Source: Myxococcota bacterium
GTDB taxonomy: Bacteria > Myxococcota_A > UBA9160 > UBA4427
Assembly (NCBI GenBank): GCA_030748735.1
Contig: JASMLK010000055.1
Location: 1 to 64,000, forward strand
Length of the DNA: 64,000 nt
Direction: 5' to 3'
The position numbers and the translations under genes are program-made. Shown piece by piece: positions 38,784-46,373 of the stretch (within the stretch, counting starts at the first letter, position 1; the number at the start of each line of letters is the position of its first letter). The notes under the pieces are model-generated. The model was not told the DNA's origin. It saw only the letters and a list, made by a program, of their open reading frames with translations, and searched no databases.

Positions 38784-41663
38784 TCAGATCTTCGCGACTT
38801 CGACCCGGGTATCGCGATCCGTATGGCTCGGTTGCAGGCATAGGATCATCGGCCGCAGGTGGAACTGGCCGCCGGCCAACTCCACGGGGTTGAGGGGGGT
38901 GGGGATCAGGTTCTGGTACCCCTTCCCGTTCTTGAACTGGAAGTTCTCCCAGGCGTGATAGAGCAAGAGCTGACCGGGGCGCACCGATGGAGAGCGCTTG
39001 ATCATGATCTCGAACTCGTCGATGTCGTTGTGCACGCGGACGCGATCACCGTCTGCGATCTCGCGCGCATCGGCGTCTTCCGCCGACATCCACATGCAGG
39101 GCTCGCCGCGTTGTTGCTGCAACATCAAGGCATCGTCACGCCACGAGGCGTGAATGCTCCAACGCGTATGGCCACCCGTGAGCGTGAGCGGGTAGTCGCC
39201 TCCTGCGGGCAGTGGGTCTTTATGGGTTGGGAGTGATTCGCCCATCTCGAGGTAGAGCTCTTGATCGAGATAGAACTGGATTCGACGTGAGAGCGTGGGG
39301 TACGGGACCTTGTCGAAGACGTGGTGCTCGAAAGGCGTAATCGTGTCGTCGGGCTCGATCTCGGACTGGTTTCCGTACGCGGTAGGGAGCGTCCCCCAGT
39401 CGGTGAACCGCGCCCAGCCCTTCTTCTTCAACTCTTCCCACTCGAGGCCGTCGAGATTCGACGCGAGTTCGAGCAGGCGCTTCGCAACCTTGTCGTCGTC
39501 GGTGTGCCCATACGCACCGTTCGAAGAAAAGCGCTCGTAGATGTCGTGCAGGGGCCGCTCGTCCCCGTGGCGATCCACGAACGAATCGATGCCGCGACGC
39601 TTTGCGCGTCGTGCCACGGCCTCGGTGAGGCGCGAGATGATCTCCCAGTCGCTCTTCGCCTCGTAGTAGCTGACAGCCTTCTCCGTGCTGTGGATGTAGG
39701 GCATCAGCGCCGTCGTCCACTTGTGCTCGTCGCGCTCGTACCAGGCCGCAGCAGGCAACACGTAGTCGGATTGGAGTGCCGTGGAACTCATGCGGAAGTC
39801 GAGCGTCACGACGAGATCGAGCTTGGGCCACAGGTGCTCGAGAACGAGTGGATAGGACCGAATCCGGCGCAGTGGATTGCCCCCCAGCACGAAAAGGGCC
39901 TTTGGATCGTCGCCGGGTTTCGGCGTGACGCGCTGCCAGCCCTTCGAAAGCGACTCTTCCAGGACCTCGCGAATGGGCCTGGTGAGATGGGGATCCCATT
40001 CGTGGAGCTTCTCGCTCGCATGGAGCAGTCCGCCATGCACGTACCAGAAGAGTGCCGACGATCCACCCATGCGCCCCTGTTCGCTGAGCCTGCGCATGTG
40101 CTCGTAGGCGATCATCTCCTCCGAGTAGCCCTCCCAGCGTCCTCGCAGTTCGTCGCGCACCTGATCGCCGATCACGCCCAGCGCGGTGGTGTTCATCATG
40201 TCAGCGACCGAGAACATCTCACGCGTGAAGGGTTCGAGGCTGTCGGTCGTGAGATGGGGGAAGCCGCCGATGCCGCTGCCCTTCTTGCCGAAGTTGCCCG
40301 TGAGCGCGAACACCAGCGCTTGACCGCGCTCCATCAGGTTGCCGTGGTAGTACTTCGCCATGTTGCTCGTCGTGACCATCGACATCGCCCGGGCGTCGGC
40401 GATTTGTGCGGCGAGTTTCCGGATCAGCGGCGCGGGCGTCCCGCAGATGGCCGCGGCCTTCTCTGGCGTGTAGTCGGCGAGCTGCTCGCGCAGCCGGGTG
40501 AAGACGGTGCGGACGCCGATCTTGCGCCCGTCCTTCGACGTCACGTCGAAACGCCCCTCGAGTTCGGGCTGCAGTCCTTCGAGCGCGAGGCTGCGGCGCG
40601 GCGCGGGCACGAGACCGCGGGCCGCGTCGTGGAGGAAGAGTTCCTCATCGTCCCCACCCTGCTCGAGATCAGACGCGCGCAGGTAGCGGTCGTCGTCCTC
40701 GCGAACGAGCAGAGGCAGGTCGGTCTGCTCTACCACGAAGTCGCGGTCGATGAGATTCTGCTCGATCAGGACATGCGCAATCGAGAGGGCGAGCGCTGCA
40801 TCGCAGCCTGGCTTCACCGGTACGTAGAGGTCGGCATGAATGCTCGAAGCGCTGTAGTCGGGCGCGATGCAAACGATGCGCGCCCCCTTGTAGCGCGCCT
40901 CGATCATGAAATGCGCGTTGGGGATCTGGGTGTAGATGGGATTGCCACCCCAGATCAGGATCAAGTCGGAGAAGAAGAAGTCGTCCGCAGAGCGTTCGAA
41001 GACGATCTTGCCGAAGGTTTCGGCGGCGCCTCGACGCCCGTCGCCGATCTCGGTGTTCACGTCGAGGGCTGTCATGTCGAGCAGGGTCGTCATGCGCTGA
41101 TGTGCCGCGCTCTGCGTGCCCATGCTGTAGAGGGGCCCGATATCCCAGACGACTCGATCCGAGCCGTGCTCCTTCAAGGTGTCGAGAATCTGGTCTGCGA
41201 TCTCGTCGACCGCCTGCTCCCACGAGATCCGCTTCCACTTGCCGGAGCCTCGCTCTCCGACGCGCTTCAGCGGATGACGGACGCGAGACGCGTCGTACAT
41301 CCGCTCGCTGAAGCAGCCCCCCTTCTGGCAGCCGCGCGGATTGAAGTCCGGAACATCGGGGCGGACCTGGGGGTAGTCGGCGGCCTGCTCTTCGCGCCAG
41401 ACGATCCCGTCCTTCACGAACACGTTCCAGCTGCAGTTCGCCTGATACCAGCAGTTCATCAGATGCGTGCCGCGAACGACGCGGTCCCACTTCCAGCGCT
41501 GGCGATAGATGTCGCGCCAGTCGTCGTAGGACACCGGGTCGAACCACCCAGCGGCGGCTCGCTCGGGCGTCAGCGTCAGACGGGGCAACCCGAGTGCGAG
41601 TCCCGCCCCACCGGCGGCGAAGTTCTGCAGGAAGCGGCGGCGGGTGACCTGGGATCGATCCAA
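38784..41663 (-). CDS. Molybdopterin oxidoreductase catalytic subunit, type II DMSO reductase family, no partner subunits nearby
   Basis: About 959 residues. The N-terminus has a twin-arginine signal (RSQVTRRRFLQNF then AAGGAGLALG), so it is exported folded with bis-MGD. Likely FS0 cluster ligands are His67, Cys71, Cys77 and Cys112 (THLMNCWYQANCSW, then RGCQKG). The spacing between the second and third ligand is two residues longer than in NarG. The His plus long insert points to the type II group: ethylbenzene dehydrogenase, steroid C25 dehydrogenase, dimethylsulfide dehydrogenase, perchlorate reductase. Start TTG 41663 is chosen because GGAGG lies 7 nt upstream and the twin-arginine signal begins at once; an ATG at 41747 would add 28 odd residues. 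No Fe-S beta subunit, heme gamma subunit or chaperone adjoins. Substrate unknown. Confidence 0.87.
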   Translation of the reverse strand: MDRSQVTRRRFLQNFAAGGAGLALGLPRLTLTPERAAAGWFDPVSYDDWRDIYRQRWKWDRVVRGTHLMNCWYQANCSWNVFVKDGIVWREEQAADYPQVRPDVPDFNPRGCQKGGCFSERMYDASRVRHPLKRVGERGSGKWKRISWEQAVDEIADQILDTLKEHGSDRVVWDIGPLYSMGTQSAAHQRMTTLLDMTALDVNTEIGDGRRGAAETFGKIVFERSADDFFFSDLILIWGGNPIYTQIPNAHFMIEARYKGARIVCIAPDYSASSIHADLYVPVKPGCDAALALSIAHVLIEQNLIDRDFVVEQTDLPLLVREDDDRYLRASDLEQGGDDEELFLHDAARGLVPAPRRSLALEGLQPELEGRFDVTSKDGRKIGVRTVFTRLREQLADYTPEKAAAICGTPAPLIRKLAAQIADARAMSMVTTSNMAKYYHGNLMERGQALVFALTGNFGKKGSGIGGFPHLTTDSLEPFTREMFSVADMMNTTALGVIGDQVRDELRGRWEGYSEEMIAYEHMRRLSEQGRMGGSSALFWYVHGGLLHASEKLHEWDPHLTRPIREVLEESLSKGWQRVTPKPGDDPKALFVLGGNPLRRIRSYPLVLEHLWPKLDLVVTLDFRMSSTALQSDYVLPAAAWYERDEHKWTTALMPYIHSTEKAVSYYEAKSDWEIISRLTEAVARRAKRRGIDSFVDRHGDERPLHDIYERFSSNGAYGHTDDDKVAKRLLELASNLDGLEWEELKKKGWARFTDWGTLPTAYGNQSEIEPDDTITPFEHHVFDKVPYPTLSRRIQFYLDQELYLEMGESLPTHKDPLPAGGDYPLTLTGGHTRWSIHASWRDDALMLQQQRGEPCMWMSAEDADAREIADGDRVRVHNDIDEFEIMIKRSPSVRPGQLLLYHAWENFQFKNGKGYQNLIPTPLNPVELAGGQFHLRPMILCLQPSHTDRDTRVEVAKI

Positions 41664-41770
41664 GACGGCGCCTCCGCTGAAAACCAGGAGACGGGGACCA
41701 ACGCGAACGCGCTGCGCACTCCCCCGCCAGTCGACACAAACATTCATCCGAGCAATGCGTGCTCGAAATA

Positions 41771-41799
41771 GAACTAACGTTCGTTCACCGTGCGGTCAA
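41771..41799 (-). promoter_or_regulatory. Candidate promoter with TetR-type operator for the molybdoenzyme
   Basis: A 16-bp near-palindrome GAACTAACGTTCGTTC (14 of 16 positions symmetric) at 41771-41786. On the minus strand TTGACC (41799-41794) stands 17 nt before TAGTTC, so the dyad would cover the spacer and -10 box. The form is typical of TetR/FadR-like operators. No TetR gene is in the window. Confidence 0.45.
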
Positions 41800-41872
41800 G
41801 TGACAGGTGGCCTCAGGATGTGCCAGTAGGAGCCACACGGTCGATCGGTGCGCGGTTTCGGTTCTCGCCGGG

Positions 41873-41896
41873 CTAGAGGCCCGGCCGGGCCTCTAG
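41873..41896. other. Perfect 24-bp palindrome containing the stop codon of the sugar-phosphate transferase gene
   Basis: CTAGAGGCCCGG followed directly by its reverse complement. The minus-strand stop TAG of the gene at 41893 lies in the outer arm. No T-run follows on the minus strand, so a classical terminator is doubtful. Confidence 0.7.
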
Positions 41897-43296
41897 TACG
41901 CGTTCGGGTCGGCGATCCCTCGCCAGAGCGTGCGGATCAGGATCCGGACATCGAGCCCCAACGACCAATGCTGGATGTAGTAGAGGTCGTGCTCGATGCG
42001 GTCGGGCAGCGAGGTGTTGCCGCGCCAGCCGTGGATCTGTGCCCAGCCCGTCATGCCCGCCTTCACCTTGTGGCGAAGCATGTAGCCGGGGATCTCACTG
42101 CGAAACTGTTCGATGAAGACCGGCCGTTCGGGGCGCGGGCCCACGAGGCTCATCTCCCCTTTGAGGACGTTCCAGAGCTGTGGCAGTTCATCCAGACTGA
42201 AGCGGCGCAGGAAGGCACCGAAGCGCGTGCGCCGTGGGTCTTCGCGCTCGGTCCACACGGGCCCGGAGGCACTTTCGGCTTCAGGCTTCATGGTGCGGAA
42301 CTTCAACATCAAAAAGACGCGACCATCGAGGCCCATCCGCTCCTGCTTGTACAAGATCGGTCGACCATTCGTGATCGCGATCGTGCCCGCGATGAGCGCC
42401 ATCAGTGGTGCTGCAACGACCAGCGCCAGCGCGCCGGCGACGACGTCGAAGATGTGCTTCGCGATCGCCGCCCAACCGAGCAGCGGTGTTTCGCGCAGGT
42501 TGATGACCGGGAGCCCATCGAGGTTCTCGACGGAACTTCGCAAGGTGAGCGCGTGCAGGACGTCGGGCACGAGGTTCACGTTGACAACCTCGTCGTCGAG
42601 GTCGGCGAGCAGCTTTTCGAGTGAATCCGCCTCGTTGCGATCGAGCGCCAGGATCACCTGATCGACCCGATCCTCCTCGTTGCGCACGAGCCCCTTGAGT
42701 GCCCCGTAGTTGCCGACGACCGGCACCCCGCGCAGCGAGCCTTGCGTGCCTCCGCCCTCGGTGAGTACGCCGCGCACGCGCAAGCCCGTACCCGGCTGGC
42801 TGCGGATGCGGTCGAGGATCTCCCCCGCGAGCGCGCCCCCGCCGACCACCAGCACGTAGCGAAGGTTGTACCCCCGCTGGCGCATGGCCCGGAGCCCGGA
42901 ACGCACACCCACGCGCAAGGCGATGATCGATACCGGAGCCAATACGGCAAACAGCGCCACGACACCGCGCGAGTAGAAGTATCCGCCCGCGAAGAAGTTG
43001 AGCGCAACGAGCCCCACGATCGCCGTCGCGGCCACGCGAAGGATGCGCCCGGCTTCGGTCAGCAGCGAGCCGATTCGCTGGGGTTGATAGAGGCCGTGTC
43101 CGTAGAGCAGCGCGAACCAGACGGGCAGGATCGGGAGCAGCGCTTCGAGGTAGAGCGAGAACTCGGGGACGCCCCTGCTGACCGGAAAGCCGGTGTGAAA
43201 GCGAAACGCGTAGGCAGCGCACCATGCCGCGGCGACGAGCACGAGATCTGCAGCGCAGATCAACGTGCGAAAGACTTCGCTGTAGCGGTAGAGCAT
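41893..43296 (-). CDS. Undecaprenyl-phosphate glucose/sugar phosphotransferase (WcaJ-like)
   Basis: Polyprenyl-phosphate hexose-1-phosphate transferase that starts exopolysaccharide repeat units at the inner membrane. About four N-terminal membrane helices (residues 10-130). A central Rossmann-like CoA-binding-type domain (LRYVLVVGGGALAGEILDRI) follows. The C-terminal catalytic domain has KHIFDVVAGALALVVAAPLM (re-entrant helix), YKQERMGLDGRVFLMLKFRTM, RRFSLDELPQLWNVLKGEMSLVGPRPERP and AGMTGWAQIHGWRGNT. These are the usual signatures. Length is 467 residues. No polymerase or flippase (wzx/wzy) is adjacent. Confidence 0.95.
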   Translation of the reverse strand: MLYRYSEVFRTLICAADLVLVAAAWCAAYAFRFHTGFPVSRGVPEFSLYLEALLPILPVWFALLYGHGLYQPQRIGSLLTEAGRILRVAATAIVGLVALNFFAGGYFYSRGVVALFAVLAPVSIIALRVGVRSGLRAMRQRGYNLRYVLVVGGGALAGEILDRIRSQPGTGLRVRGVLTEGGGTQGSLRGVPVVGNYGALKGLVRNEEDRVDQVILALDRNEADSLEKLLADLDDEVVNVNLVPDVLHALTLRSSVENLDGLPVINLRETPLLGWAAIAKHIFDVVAGALALVVAAPLMALIAGTIAITNGRPILYKQERMGLDGRVFLMLKFRTMKPEAESASGPVWTEREDPRRTRFGAFLRRFSLDELPQLWNVLKGEMSLVGPRPERPVFIEQFRSEIPGYMLRHKVKAGMTGWAQIHGWRGNTSLPDRIEHDLYYIQHWSLGLDVRILIRTLWRGIADPNAY

Positions 43297-43402
43297 GGTG
43301 TTCCGTCCGGCTGCGCGATCTGTTCAGCAGACCAGGCAAGTGTGACCCGTGGGTGGGGTGGGGGGACGGTTCGCCAAGCGTAGAGCCGTGCGTGCGCTCG
43401 CG

Positions 43403-44632
43403 CTAACGCAGGCGTGAATCTTCTTCGACCGAAACCCGGAACTCCTCGAGGAAATCCGGCATGGCCGAGATCACGCGACTCCAATTCGGAATCTGCGGGG
43501 CGCCCATCGGGTCGCGCACGAAGCCGAGGCCCGCCCGACGCAGCGCTTGCGAAAACGTCTCGACGGCGAGTTCTTCCTGGTGGCGATCGAAGGTCAGGCC
43601 GTTGAGTTTGGCGTCATCGCTGTAGCGCGCGATGGCGTCCTGCGCGGTGCGCACGTAGGCGGCGATCATGGTGTTGAGAAAGCCCGCGTCGAATTCCACG
43701 CCGTAGCTTGCGAGATTGCGAATCAACGAACTCGCGATGTCGACCACCATGCGGTGCAGTCCAAGGCTCGCATCGCCTTCGGAAAGCGGCTGATGCTTGT
43801 GGTCGTAGTTCTCGACCAACTCGACCTGGCAGACACGCTTGAGCGAGCAGTTACGATACACCTCGGCCAGCACGCCGACTTCGAGGCCCCAGTCGGCCGG
43901 GATGCGGTTCGCGCGCACCAGATCGGTCGTCATCGAGCACTCGCCCGCCAGCGGGTAGCGGAACGATTCGAGGTACTCGAGCAGGGGCTGGTGGCCGAGC
44001 ACCGCCTTCAAGGAGCGGAGCATCGGCGTCATGAACAGGCGGGTCACGCGGCCATGGAGCCGGTCGGTGACGCGGCTGTAGTAGCCCTTGGCGAACTCGT
44101 AGCTGAGGTTCGGATTCGCGGTCGGGTAGACGAGCCGTGCGAGAAGTTCGGGGGTGTAGTTGCGAATGTCGCAGTCGTGGACCGCGATCACGCGCGATCG
44201 CTGGGTCGCGAGGACGTAGCCGCAGGCCATCCAGGTGGCCCGGCCCTTCCCTTCGTCACCGGCGTCGAGCCCTTCTTCACGCAAGCGGGTGAGCAATTGC
44301 TGCACGCGCGTGCCCGCGTTCCAGACGATCGTCGAGGGAGACCCGTCCATGCAGCGCACCGGGTCGAAGAGAGATCGCATCTGGTGGTACTCGTCGATGT
44401 CGGCATCGCCCGACAAACTCACCACCACCTGCCCGAGGTACGGCACACGGGCCAGCACTTCGACGATCTCTTTGAGGGCCGGCCCGCGGATCTCGGAAAA
44501 GAGGGTCGGAAGCACGAGCGCCACGGGGCGCTGGCTCGAATACGAAACGAGTTCGCGCTCGAGGCGCGTCACGTCGGGCCCGCCGAGGCGATGGAGCGTC
44601 GAAATCATCCCGGTCTGATGGAAGTCGGCCAT
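43403..44632 (-). CDS. GT81-like glycosyltransferase (glucosyl-3-phosphoglycerate synthase type)
   Basis: A GT-A fold enzyme of 409 residues. Visible: RPVALVLPTLFSEIRGPALKEIVEVL at the nucleotide-sugar strand, VVVSLSGDADIDEYHQM, GKGRATWMACGYVLAT, and the metal motif VIAVHDCDIRNYTPELLARLVYP. Then YEFAKGYYSRVTDRLHGRVTRLFMTPMLRSL and YPLAGECSMTTDL. This matches the GpgS/MpgS group that makes glucosyl- or mannosyl-3-phosphoglycerate, precursors of compatible solutes. No matching phosphatase (gpgP) is seen nearby. Start ATG 44632. Family confidence is good; exact product inferred. Confidence 0.83.
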   Translation of the reverse strand: MADFHQTGMISTLHRLGGPDVTRLERELVSYSSQRPVALVLPTLFSEIRGPALKEIVEVLARVPYLGQVVVSLSGDADIDEYHQMRSLFDPVRCMDGSPSTIVWNAGTRVQQLLTRLREEGLDAGDEGKGRATWMACGYVLATQRSRVIAVHDCDIRNYTPELLARLVYPTANPNLSYEFAKGYYSRVTDRLHGRVTRLFMTPMLRSLKAVLGHQPLLEYLESFRYPLAGECSMTTDLVRANRIPADWGLEVGVLAEVYRNCSLKRVCQVELVENYDHKHQPLSEGDASLGLHRMVVDIASSLIRNLASYGVEFDAGFLNTMIAAYVRTAQDAIARYSDDAKLNGLTFDRHQEELAVETFSQALRRAGLGFVRDPMGAPQIPNWSRVISAMPDFLEEFRVSVEEDSRLR

Positions 44633-44722
44633 GGGCGCGCAGCTTCGCATCGGGGTGCGGGAGCGTCAAGCGAATGCGAACGACGGTTGATTGCGTGCCG
44701 AGGCCGAACAACGGTCATCCCG

Positions 44723-45076
44723 TCACGCGTCGTAGACAGCCTCGGACGAGCCGTTCACCGATTCGTCGAGCAGGCGCTGGGCAATGGGATCGATCTCGAT
44801 GAACTCGATGCCCACGTCCATGCTGATCGGGTCGGTTTCCGTCGCCCAGACCACCACACCTGTGGCGACGACCGTCTGCTCCATCACGTTGAAGGTGACG
44901 CGCAGCATGTCTCCGAACTCGATTTCGCAGCCGACGGCTTCGAAGCGAATGCCCCCACTGGAAAGATCCTTCCCCACGGCAAGGCGATCGGCGCGATCGA
45001 TCTCGGCGAACGAGATCACCTGATCGGTTTCGATGCGGTGGTACTTCCGGCGGTCGGCCGCGCGTCCCTGGGACAT
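44723..45076 (-). CDS. PilZ-domain c-di-GMP-binding protein
   Basis: A stand-alone 117-residue PilZ domain. Both c-di-GMP contact motifs are present: the RxxxR-type stretch RRKYHRIE at the N-terminus and DLSSGGIRFEA in the barrel. The rest is beta-strand rich (ATGVVVWATETDP, VGIEFIEIDP) with a short C-terminal helix. Such proteins act as diffusible c-di-GMP effectors, but the partner is unknown. It precedes the GT81 gene on the same strand by 90 bp. Confidence 0.88.
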   Translation of the reverse strand: MSQGRAADRRKYHRIETDQVISFAEIDRADRLAVGKDLSSGGIRFEAVGCEIEFGDMLRVTFNVMEQTVVATGVVVWATETDPISMDVGIEFIEIDPIAQRLLDESVNGSSEAVYDA

Positions 45077-45287
45077 GAATCAGCTCCGTGAGAGCCGCTC
45101 CAGCTGCCCTGGTTTCGTTGGCCAGGCGGGCGCGCGGCTCACTGCGTGCCAATCGGATGTCCTTCTCGATGCCTTGAGGGGACGAATGGGGGGATGGCGG
45201 TAAATCGGCTCAGGGGACGCGCGCTGCGCGAATCCCCCTTCAAGCGACTCGCAACGCGCCGGCAGGTGATGCGCGCCAACGCGAGTG

Positions 45288-46373
45288 TCAGGCGTCGAAC
45301 AGATCGAGCTGCCGGTCGTCTTCGACGTGCGGCGAGAGACCGGCGAGCGTCAGCCCCAACAAGCGAACGGCGCGCAGCCCCACCTCACTGCGGTCGAGCA
45401 GATGAATGCCCGCCGCGTAGAGTGCCTCCGCGCGCGCGACCGGGCGCACGAGCTTGCGCGTCCAGGTGCGCGGCTTGTCCGCGTCGTCGTATCGCAGCTT
45501 GAGGGTCATGCGGCTGGTTTCGAGTTGCTGTTGGCGCAGTCGGACTTCGGCGTCCTGACACAGCACGGCGAGTTTCTTTTCGACGCTCTCGCGTTCGGTG
45601 ACAGGCGCGTCGAAGGTCACGTGGAGACTCACGCTCTTCGGATGGGGCGCCACGCGCACCGGAGCGGGGTCTTCGCCTCGCGCGTAGGCGAGGATGCGTC
45701 CCGCCTGTCGGCCGAGGGCGCGTTCGACCATGCGGGGGTCGCAGGCACGCAGTTCGCGCACGCATTCGATCTTCATCTCTTGCAACACAGCCAGGGTCTT
45801 CGCCCCGACCCCGGGCAGACGCTCGACGGCGATCGGCGCAAGGAAGCCATCGACGTCACGCTGCGAAACGCAGGTGACCGCGCGGCCTTCATCTTCGCCG
45901 GCGTCGGCCGCGAGACGCGCGAGAAACTTGACCGGTGCAATGCCCAGCTGAACCGGGAGCCCCACGTCGTCGCGCACGTGTTCGACCAGTGTCTTCGACA
46001 GGCGATCCACCGCCTCGCGATCGGCATGGAGCTCGCTCTCCAGTTCGAAGAAGCCCGCCGCGAGGCCATCGGTTTCGAGTCCGCGAGAGACTTCGCGCAT
46101 CGCCCCCTGGAGCACGCTCGACACTTCGCGGTAGCGCTTCATGTTCGTGCGTAGGAAGACGACGTCGGGACAACGGGCTGCGACTTCGTTCATTGCCATG
46201 CCAACGACCACGCTCGCCGCGAGCGCTTCACGCGAGGCCGACTGCACCTTGCCTCGTTTGCGCGGGTCCCCGCCCACCACGATCGGTCTCGCTCGCAGCG
46301 CCGGATCATCGAGGCGTTCGACCGCGGCGTAGAACGCGGGGACTACGGCGTAGCCGACGCGAAACCCGCTCAC
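45288..46373 (-). CDS. DinB-like Y-family DNA polymerase homologue lacking catalytic residues
   Basis: A 361-residue protein aligning along DNA polymerase IV. The conserved DMD region reads AVVP (V10, V11, P12) before AFYAAVE. The SLDEAYLD region reads LAAGFFEL (A105, A106). All three metal-binding carboxylates are therefore missing. The YxxR dNTP-contact motif reads REAL. By contrast the thumb (LGIAPVKFLARLAAD; hairpin RLPGVGAKT at 185-193) and little finger are normal, and the protein ends in a clamp-binding-like QLDLF (355-359). It therefore resembles a structural mutasome component, by analogy with ImuB, more than a polymerase. GTG 46373 overlaps the acylase stop (GTGA). No imuA or dnaE2 is nearby. 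Confidence 0.88.
   Translation of the reverse strand: MSGFRVGYAVVPAFYAAVERLDDPALRARPIVVGGDPRKRGKVQSASREALAASVVVGMAMNEVAARCPDVVFLRTNMKRYREVSSVLQGAMREVSRGLETDGLAAGFFELESELHADREAVDRLSKTLVEHVRDDVGLPVQLGIAPVKFLARLAADAGEDEGRAVTCVSQRDVDGFLAPIAVERLPGVGAKTLAVLQEMKIECVRELRACDPRMVERALGRQAGRILAYARGEDPAPVRVAPHPKSVSLHVTFDAPVTERESVEKKLAVLCQDAEVRLRQQQLETSRMTLKLRYDDADKPRTWTRKLVRPVARAEALYAAGIHLLDRSEVGLRAVRLLGLTLAGLSPHVEDDRQLDLFDA

Noticed and set aside
39321-41771. 816-residue open frame antisense to the molybdoenzyme gene
   Set aside because: GC-rich third positions keep the antisense frame open. Its translation is Arg/Ala/Val/His-rich without recognisable domains, while the minus strand has full family motifs.
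41873-41896. Calling the palindrome a Rho-independent terminator
   Set aside because: No T-rich stretch follows on the minus strand.
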